From NCBI GenBank assembly GCA_028823185.1, contig JAPKBY010000043.1, positions 1 through 8,904 of the forward strand: DNA of 8,904 bases, written 5' to 3'. The notes beneath the pieces were generated by a model. That model was given only the letters and a program-made list of their open reading frames with translations. It was not told where the DNA came from and ran no database searches. The position numbers were made by a program, and so were the translations under genes. This document shows, in pieces, positions 1 to 5,283 of this stretch. The DNA comes from Planctomycetota bacterium. GTDB lineage: Bacteria; Planctomycetota; UBA1135; GCA-002686595. Position 1 is the stretch's first letter; each line of letters begins with the position of its first letter.

Positions 1-1145
1 TAGCTCATGAAGGACATGCCGATGTTCTCGAACTGGTGCGGGCGCGGGACGATGATCGCGTCTTTGATGCAGACCTGTTCACAGAGCTTGCAGGAGACAC
101 AGTTCTTGTCGATCACCACCGCGATCTGACTGGTCTGGGGGAGACCATAGCCGCCGCCGTCCACGAGGCCTTGCATCTCGAGCGCCTCGAAGGGGCAGAC
201 GTCGACGCAGAACTCACATCCCGTGCAGAGCTCCTCATGAACCTCGGCCTTGGGGACTTGCTTGGGCTTGATCTTTTGAACGACCACTTGTTGGTTGTCG
301 TTGATCGCGTCGAAGGGGCAGTAGACGCCGCAGACTGAGCAGTTGATGCAGAGCTCGGGGTCGATGAAGTAGCGCTCTTCGCCGCTCGTGATCGCGTTGG
401 TCGGGCAGACGCGCTCGCAGATGGAGCAGGACGTGCAGTCGGTCGTGATGAAGTGGGCCTTCCACTGCCAGGCCTCTTGAGCAGCGGCGGTCTTGAAGAG
501 CACGATCTCGATGAGACCGTGTGAGTCATGCCGAGAGTCAAAGCCGACTAGGTCACGGCTGAAGTCGAGCGTGGTCGTGAACTGTCCGGGGAAAGAGCTG
601 GAGGTGTGTGTCAGCGCACGGATCTTCGGATCCTTCACCCAAGCTGTGATCATCAGCGAGTCAGCTTGCTTGTAGACGTGTGATCCATACTCCGGCATCT
701 CCTCGGGCATCCCATAGCGGAATCGATCTCGCACTGCGGGGACGCGGGTGGGGAGGTTGAACTTCACGAGGATGTGATCGCTCTCTTCCTCGACGGAGTA
801 GTCGCGCCCGTAGCGGCGATCTCGTTCGAGTTGATCTTCTTCGACGCCGCGCCAGAGCGACCACTCGGCCTCCCAACCTTTGACCTCTTCGAGGGCGCCG
901 AGGTCTTCGGCGGGGGGGAGCTCTCCTGAGAACAGGATGGCGTCGGTGGGGCAGACTTCGACGACTACGCGAGCGTTGTAGAGGTCAGCTTTCTGATCAT
1001 CCAGCGTGTGGGCCTTCAGATCGTCTCCCATGTAGAAGATCTCCGGGAAGTCCTGGCAGCACGCATCGCAGGCGATGCAGAGGTGCGGGTCCACCGAGAA
1101 TTCGGTCGCCTGCTGGATGGTCTCTTGAATAGCTGAGTCGGTCAT
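1..1145 (-). CDS. Polyferredoxin with central Hsp20-like domain (3' end at or beyond window edge)
   Basis: I translated this gene by hand from the minus-strand ATG at 1145-1143. It is open for 381 codons to base 3, and the next codon begins TA, so it may stop right at the edge. An N-terminal single-cluster motif has C23, C26, C29 and C65-Pro (CxxCxxC...CP), with an extra C30. Four classical CxxCxxCxxxC motifs follow, at C237-C247, C266-C276, C307-C317 and C349-C359; the last ends C-Ile rather than C-Pro. Up to five [4Fe-4S] clusters are predicted, implying electron transfer. Residues ~116-218 are cysteine-free and beta-rich. They resemble Hsp20/alpha-crystallin in pattern: an 'ILVKFNLP' strand, 'DSLMITA', then 'FTTTLDF' and a closing 'GLIEIVLFK'. 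No signal peptide or membrane segment is visible, so it is probably cytoplasmic. No Shine-Dalgarno precedes the start. The redox partner is unknown. The ferredoxin call is firm; the Hsp20 resemblance is inference. Confidence 0.9.
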   Translation of the reverse strand, partial: MTDSAIQETIQQATEFSVDPHLCIACDACCQDFPEIFYMGDDLKAHTLDDQKADLYNARVVVEVCPTDAILFSGELPPAEDLGALEEVKGWEAEWSLWRGVEEDQLERDRRYGRDYSVEEESDHILVKFNLPTRVPAVRDRFRYGMPEEMPEYGSHVYKQADSLMITAWVKDPKIRALTHTSSSFPGQFTTTLDFSRDLVGFDSRHDSHGLIEIVLFKTAAAQEAWQWKAHFITTDCTSCSICERVCPTNAITSGEERYFIDPELCINCSVCGVYCPFDAINDNQQVVVQKIKPKQVPKAEVHEELCTGCEFCVDVCPFEALEMQGLVDGGGYGLPQTSQIAVVIDKNCVSCKLCEQVCIKDAIIVPRPHQFENIGMSFMS

Positions 1146-1337
1146 AGTCTGAATCTTGTCGCTAAGTCTGACAGGGAGGATATCGACCGGGATGTCGCCT
1201 GCAAGGCTCTCATGCCCGTCCAAGCTGACCTCCCGGGTAAAACATGAGATTCCCTCTGGCAGTCCTCTCTATTGTGGCCCATCTTTTACTGAGGACAAGC
1301 CGTAGGGCTCCATATCCCCCAAATGATGGAGGAACTC
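1146..1337. other. Divergent intergenic region, no confident promoter
   Basis: This 192-bp gap separates the minus-strand ferredoxin start from the first beta-helix gene and must hold the promoters of both. I see only weak box-like matches on either strand. A 6-bp inverted repeat, GTCCTC (1262-1267) with GAGGAC (1291-1296) and 23 bp between, could be an operator or chance. No RNA gene or long ORF is apparent. Confidence 0.5.
1328..1332 (+). promoter_or_regulatory. Ribosome binding site of paralog 1
   Basis: GGAGG lies 5 nt upstream of the ATG at 1338 and selects it over the in-frame ATGs at 1323, 1326 and 1413. Such sites are not seen before the ferredoxin, polA or kinase-like genes here. 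Confidence 0.6.
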
Positions 1338-2639
1338 ATGTCCCAGACTCTCTCAATTAGATCAAAACGCCTCTTCGGAGGACCCGTGTCCAAATCTAAC
1401 TCATTATTGGTGATGGCCAGCTTCGCTCGAAGGGCCTTCGTGCTCGCTGTGCTCGGTTTGAGCGCTCACGCGGAGACCTTCCTCGTCGACGCCTCGAATG
1501 GTCCTGGGACGGACTACACGGATCTCCCCCAGGCCTTGCAGGCAGCGGGTCAGAACGACTTGATCCTGGTCAGGGCTGGAGACTACTCGCCCTTCACTAC
1601 GAGCAAGGGGGTGCGAATCCTCGGACTCGAGGACAATGTGGTGGTCTCTGGACGGTGCGTGATTCAGTCCCTCCACTCCGTTAGGAAGTTCGTGCTCTAT
1701 CGCCTCGAGCTGAACGAGGTCGAGGTCCGGGGCTGTGATGGGCACGTCGCGATCCAGCTGCCAGGCGACCAATCTAGAAACTTGAGAGGCTTGGAGGTGA
1801 GCGACTCTGTGGACGTGAGGGTGAGTGGGATCAACACGTGGGGTGATAGTTCACCGTTCCCCGCGACGGTAAGCATTATCGCCTCTGAAGTAGAGCTCGT
1901 CGGATGCGAAAGAATCATGGGCGAGTTTGGGGGATTTACCGTTGGAGCCGATGGGAGAACAGCGGTCCTCATTGATGACGAATCACGAGTACGCATCTCC
2001 CTCACGAACATCGAGGGGGGATCGGGATCTGAAGGCGATTTTTGGGGCACCGATGGGGGAGATGGTGCTCCGGCCGTTCATGTTCGAGGTGGGTCAGAGT
2101 TGACGATAACGGGTGACGGCACGCAGGTGATCGAGGGTGGTTGGGCGGGGCACTCTCCTGGAAATGGCTCTAGCGAAGGAGGCTATGCTCTCCTCGTGGA
2201 AGAGAGTTCCCAGGTGAGGGTCTCTGGTGTCACTCTCGAAGGTGGCTGGGGATCACACCATGACGCGTCGGATCTCCACGTCGAACGAGGTAGCGCGATC
2301 GAAGAGCCGACCCTAGCCGACCCGACCATGGGGTTCGTGGGAGACCCGATCCCTGGTCAGCCGCTCACGATGAGAGTCACAGGCCCTCAGGGTGGGAACG
2401 TGCGTTATCTCCTCGGCCGCATCCCTGAGATCAATTACATCGGCGGGAGCGTCGGCCCCGACCTCTTGGTCGAGATCCGGGTCGTCAACCCCGGCGTCAT
2501 CCCCGCGAGCGGCGTGCGCGACTACACCTTCGTCATTCCTCCGAACATCCCGCAGGGCATGTACTTCCTCGGACAGGCCTCGGTCGTATACCAAGGCACC
2601 GCCTATCGAACTGCGTCACAGGTGCTCTTGGTGCAGTAA
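1338..2639 (+). CDS. Secreted right-handed beta-helix protein, paralog 1 of 3
   Basis: This is an exported protein of 433 residues of unknown function. I chose the ATG at 1338 because GGAGG (1328-1332) lies 5 nt upstream; ATGs at 1323 and 1326 are in frame but overlap or precede that site, and the ATG at 1413 would give a shorter signal peptide. With the 1338 start, a long basic n-region leads to a hydrophobic core and probable cleavage after 'GLSAHA' (residue 45). The mature part opens with a beta-helix cap (VDAS, GPGTDYTDLPQAL, NDLILVRAGDYSPF). Rung-like repeats follow, such as 'VRVSGI', 'VRISLTNIEGG', 'LTITGDGTQVIEGG' and 'VRVSGVTLEGG', separated by Gly/Asp-rich loops. Residues 328-433 form a separate beta-rich domain common to all three paralogs. 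No pectate-lyase or other catalytic residues are recognisable. It is probably the first gene of a three-gene transcription unit. A cell-surface or extracellular structural or binding role is inference. Confidence 0.88.
   Translation: MSQTLSIRSKRLFGGPVSKSNSLLVMASFARRAFVLAVLGLSAHAETFLVDASNGPGTDYTDLPQALQAAGQNDLILVRAGDYSPFTTSKGVRILGLEDNVVVSGRCVIQSLHSVRKFVLYRLELNEVEVRGCDGHVAIQLPGDQSRNLRGLEVSDSVDVRVSGINTWGDSSPFPATVSIIASEVELVGCERIMGEFGGFTVGADGRTAVLIDDESRVRISLTNIEGGSGSEGDFWGTDGGDGAPAVHVRGGSELTITGDGTQVIEGGWAGHSPGNGSSEGGYALLVEESSQVRVSGVTLEGGWGSHHDASDLHVERGSAIEEPTLADPTMGFVGDPIPGQPLTMRVTGPQGGNVRYLLGRIPEINYIGGSVGPDLLVEIRVVNPGVIPASGVRDYTFVIPPNIPQGMYFLGQASVVYQGTAYRTASQVLLVQ
1500..1579 (+). repeat. 80-bp near-identical repeat, copy in paralog 1 (pair with 2813-2892)
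   Basis: These bases match 2813-2892 with a single mismatch (1548 G against 2861 A). The match includes an unbroken 48-nt run and an unbroken 31-nt run. It encodes the beta-helix cap. Flanking sequence stays similar but has many silent differences, so this block is unusually conserved at DNA level. Recent duplication or gene conversion is the likely cause. Confidence 0.9.
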
Positions 2640-2690
2640 GGGGAGAGCCTTCAAATTCAATCCCAGCAATCCGCAGGCACAGATTCACAC

Positions 2691-3961
2691 ATGAGGTATT
2701 CAAAATAGGATCTTCGCTCTCTTTCCACCTGAGGAAGGCTGTTCAGCTGACCTCGTTCGCGTTCCTCACTTCGGTCTGTCTGGCAGACACGATTCTGGTA
2801 GACGCTTCGAACGGTCCTGGGACGGACTACACGGATCTCCCCCAGGCCTTGCAGGCAGCGAGTCAGAACGACTTGATCCTGGTCAGGGCTGGTGACTACT
2901 CCCCGTTCACGACCAGCAAGGGGGTGCGGATCCTCGCTTTGGAGGTCAACGTCGAGGTCTCGGGCCGGTGCGTGATTCAATCCCTCCACTCTGCGAGGAA
3001 GTTTGTGCTCTATGGACTCGAGCTGAATGAGGTCGAGGTCCGAGACTGTGGAGGGCACGTCTCGCTCAACAAGATCAATGGCTGGCCTTGGCTGAGGCAC
3101 ATGAAGATCAGCAACTCTGTGGACGTGAGGGTGAGCGGTGTACGCATCGAAGGGGGCGAGAGCTACGCCGCGGCAGTAGACGTCGTGGCCTCGGAGGTCG
3201 AGTTCGTTCGATGCGACATCGAGGGCTGGACAGGTTTTGACGATTGGGATGACGCGGGGGCCTACGGGACGATCGGAGTCCTCATCGATGACGACTCTCG
3301 CGCGCGGATCTCTCTGTGTGACATCGAGGGTGGCAGCGGGGCTGATGTCTGGACCGAGTGGTACGTCGATGTCGGTGATGGTGCTCCTGCCGTTCATGTT
3401 CGAGGCGGCTCCGAGGTCACGATCACAGGTGACGGCACACAGGTGCTCCAGGGTGGTCACTGTGGCTGGGGAGGTCAGTTCGCCTCCGAGCCCGGCTATG
3501 GAGCCTCTGGTCTATATGTAGAGGAGAGATCCCAAGCGAGGGTCTCTGGGGTCAACTGTCAGGGTGGCTTCGGGCCCTCCTCCTGGGTACAGGATCAGCT
3601 CGCGACTGCAGGGAGCGTGATCGAAGAGCCGACCCCAGCTGACCCGACGCTGGAGATGCTCGGAGACGCGATCCCTGGACAGTCTCTGACCATGCGGGTG
3701 ACGGGGCCGCCAGGCGGAAACGTCCGCTATCTCTTAGGCCGTATCCCACAGCTCAACTATCTCCCGGGCGGCTTCGGTCCTGACCTGCTCCTCGAGATCC
3801 GAATCGTCAATCCAGGCGTGATCCCCGCTAGCGGTGTGCGCGACTATGACTTCACCCTTCCCGGCAATTTGCCTCAAGGGATGTACTTCCTCGGGCAAGC
3901 GAAGGTCGTGTATCAAGGCACGGCCTATCGAACCCCATCTCAAGTGCTCTTGGTGCGCTAG
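2691..3961 (+). CDS. Secreted beta-helix protein, paralog 2 of 3, with apparent frameshift in its signal peptide
   Basis: The body of this gene is intact, but it has no proper start. The reading frame carries a full signal peptide (basic 'HLRK', hydrophobic core, probable cleavage after 'SVCLA') and the whole beta-helix cap, so the in-frame TTG at 2849 is too late: it would delete both. Upstream in that frame, back to the end of paralog 1, I find no ATG, GTG or TTG. The ATG at 2691 is one frame off and hits TAG at 2706. One extra A in the A4 run at 2702-2705 would join them and give a 423-residue protein starting MRYSKIGSSL. Domains match paralog 1: cap, rungs ('RISLCDIEGG', 'VTITGDGTQVLQGG', 'ARVSGVNCQGG') and the 106-residue C-terminal domain (318-423 of the repaired protein). 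The 51 bp to paralog 1 and 17 bp to paralog 3 suggest co-transcription. A sequencing error, recent mutation or translational slippage could each explain the break. Confidence 0.82.
2813..2892 (+). repeat. 80-bp near-identical repeat, copy in paralog 2 (pair with 1500-1579)
   Basis: This is the second copy of the cap-coding block, in direct orientation and 1313 bp downstream. Paralog 3 (4121-4200) codes for a similar peptide but is clearly different at DNA level. Confidence 0.9.
3872..3902 (+). repeat. 31-bp exact repeat, copy in paralog 2 (pair with 5176-5206)
   Basis: These 31 bases are identical to 5176-5206 in paralog 3 and code for 'PQGMYFLGQA' near the end of the C-terminal domain. A second exact run of 23 nt pairs 3794-3816 with 5098-5120. 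Paralog 1 has silent differences at both places. Confidence 0.85.
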
Positions 3962-3967
3962 CTAGAA

Positions 3968-3972
3968 AGGAG
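3968..3972 (+). promoter_or_regulatory. Ribosome binding site of paralog 3
   Basis: AGGAG lies 6 nt before the ATG at 3979, in the 17-bp gap after the paralog 2 stop. It supports the 3979 start and its extended signal-peptide n-region rather than the ATG at 4036. Confidence 0.65.
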
Positions 3973-3978
3973 AAAACC

Positions 3979-5265
3979 ATGATGTCTATCTCTCTCAATG
4001 TGATGCTTGATGCTGTCTCATTCAGCCTGAGATCAATGCGCGTCTCCGCCATTCTCTGTCTCCCTCTGCTGACAGCCGTCGCCTCTGCGGATGTGATCCT
4101 CGTTGATCAGTCTGGTGCACCGGACGCGGACTACACCGACCTACCCCCCGCGCTAGCTGCGGCTCAACACAACGACCTGATCCTGGTTCGGGCCGGATAT
4201 TACTCCGGGTTCTCGACAGGGAAAGGTGTCCGCATCTTGGGGATCGAAGACGACGTCAACGTCAACGGTGAGGTCAAGATCGATTCGCTCATGGGCGGAC
4301 GCAAGTTCGCGATGAGCTTGGTCTACGCGAACTCGCTCAAGGTCTTGAACTGCCAAGGTCATGTCTCTCTGGGCACTGGCAGGAGCGTGTGGAATGGGTG
4401 GCACTCGGCATCGAGAGGCCTGGAGATCACGGGATCTTGGGATGTGCGCGTCAGCGACTGGGTCTTCGTGAAAGATGTGTTGCCTGGGGCGGGCGCGGTC
4501 ACGGTCGAGGCCTCTGTGGTTGAATTCGTGAATTGTCGCATCTGGGGCGGGTGGGCCTATATCGATCAGAGGCAGCCAGTGGATGGGGGAGCGGGCTTGC
4601 TCATCGACGAACAATCAGATGTTCGACTCTCCTTGAGTGTGGTGAAAGGAGGCACTGGGAGTGATCTGAGCGACACATGTGGATTCACTTGCTCCCCCTC
4701 GGATGGAGGACCCGCGGTAGAGATCAAAGGTGCATCGAACCTTGTGATCACCGGTAGCGGCCTCCAAGAGATTGGCGGTGGCGAGTGGGGCCTGTCGGAG
4801 AACGACCACGGCTCTAGGGGCCCAGCGCTCTTGGTCCAAGAGGGCTCGACCGTTCGGTATTCAGGGGTTGATCTCAGTGGTACTCCAATGTCAAATCCCA
4901 TCGTGGAGGAGTCGGGTGGAGTCGCTTACCTCGTCCCAATCCCGGATCCGACTATGCAATTCGTCGGAGACCCCGTCCCTGGAGCGACCCTCACCATGCG
5001 AGTGACGGGTCCGCCAGGCGGCAATGTGCGCTATCTCTTAGGCCGCATTCCAGAGATCAACTATCTCCCGGGCGGCATCGGGCCGGACCTGCTCGTCGAG
5101 ATCCGAATCGTCAATCCAGGAGTGATCTCTGCCAACGGAGTTCGCGACTATAGCTTCACCCTCCCGGGTAATCTTCCTCAAGGGATGTACTTCCTCGGGC
5201 AAGCGACGGTGGTGCATCAAGGCACCACCTTCCGGACCGCGTCGCAGGTCCTCTTGGTTCGCTGA
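3979..5265 (+). CDS. Secreted right-handed beta-helix protein, paralog 3 of 3
   Basis: This is an exported protein of 428 residues of unknown function. The start ATG at 3979 follows a good ribosome binding site (AGGAG, 3968-3972, 6-nt spacer) and lies 17 bp after paralog 2, consistent with one operon. A hydrophobic segment after Arg21 ends in 'TAVASA' (probable cleavage after residue 37). The internal ATG at 4036 would give a minimal 18-residue signal peptide but lacks a ribosome binding site. The cap is the most diverged of the three (VDQSGAPDADYTDLPPALAAA) but clearly homologous. The rung region includes 'VRLSLSVVKGG' and 'LVITGSGLQEIGGG' and a loop with two cysteines ('CGFTC'). Residues 323-428 are the shared C-terminal domain, nearly the same as in paralog 2. 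No catalytic motif is visible. It ends 8 bp from the convergent polA stop. Confidence 0.9.
   Translation: MMSISLNVMLDAVSFSLRSMRVSAILCLPLLTAVASADVILVDQSGAPDADYTDLPPALAAAQHNDLILVRAGYYSGFSTGKGVRILGIEDDVNVNGEVKIDSLMGGRKFAMSLVYANSLKVLNCQGHVSLGTGRSVWNGWHSASRGLEITGSWDVRVSDWVFVKDVLPGAGAVTVEASVVEFVNCRIWGGWAYIDQRQPVDGGAGLLIDEQSDVRLSLSVVKGGTGSDLSDTCGFTCSPSDGGPAVEIKGASNLVITGSGLQEIGGGEWGLSENDHGSRGPALLVQEGSTVRYSGVDLSGTPMSNPIVEESGGVAYLVPIPDPTMQFVGDPVPGATLTMRVTGPPGGNVRYLLGRIPEINYLPGGIGPDLLVEIRIVNPGVISANGVRDYSFTLPGNLPQGMYFLGQATVVHQGTTFRTASQVLLVR
5176..5206 (+). repeat. 31-bp exact repeat, copy in paralog 3 (pair with 3872-3902)
   Basis: This is the second copy of the C-terminal-domain block shared exactly with paralog 2, in direct orientation 1304 bp downstream. 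Confidence 0.85.
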
Positions 5266-5283
5266 CTCTTGAGTCAGTGAGCT
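5256..5283 (+). terminator. Hairpin between converging genes, possible terminator
   Basis: The core is the 14-bp inverted repeat TGACTCTTGAGTCA (5263-5276), which contains the TGA stop of paralog 3 and, read on the other strand, the TGA stop of polA. In plus-strand RNA the stem extends to about 12 pairs (5256-5267 with 5272-5283) around a CUUG tetraloop, including three G-U wobbles that become mismatches in minus-strand RNA. It therefore favours the plus-strand transcript. No U-tract follows, so it may be an atypical terminator or a 3'-end stabilising hairpin. Confidence 0.45.

Noticed and set aside
1146..1330. Weak promoter-like boxes on both strands of the divergent region (for example TATCCT on the minus strand at 1182-1177)
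   Set aside because: Each matches consensus at only three or four positions in at least one box, which is expected by chance in a stretch this long.
2765..2785. Possible lipoprotein cysteine in the paralog 2 signal peptide (SVC)
   Set aside because: The residues before the cysteine do not fit a lipobox, the other two paralogs have no cysteine there, and an ordinary cleavage site 'CLA' follows directly.
2657..3460. 267-codon minus-strand ORF inside paralog 2
   Set aside because: It is antisense to a clearly homologous coding region. A similar mirror ORF appears opposite paralog 1, as expected when the coding strand is conserved.
1338..5265. Mobile element or transposase cargo region
   Set aside because: I found no transposase or integrase motifs, terminal inverted repeats or tRNA. 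The direct repeats here are coding parts of paralogous genes.
1338..5265. Polysaccharide lyase or pectinase activity for the beta-helix proteins
   Set aside because: The fold is shared with lyases, but I could not see the conserved Asp/Arg/Lys catalytic or calcium-binding motifs of those families in any of the three copies.
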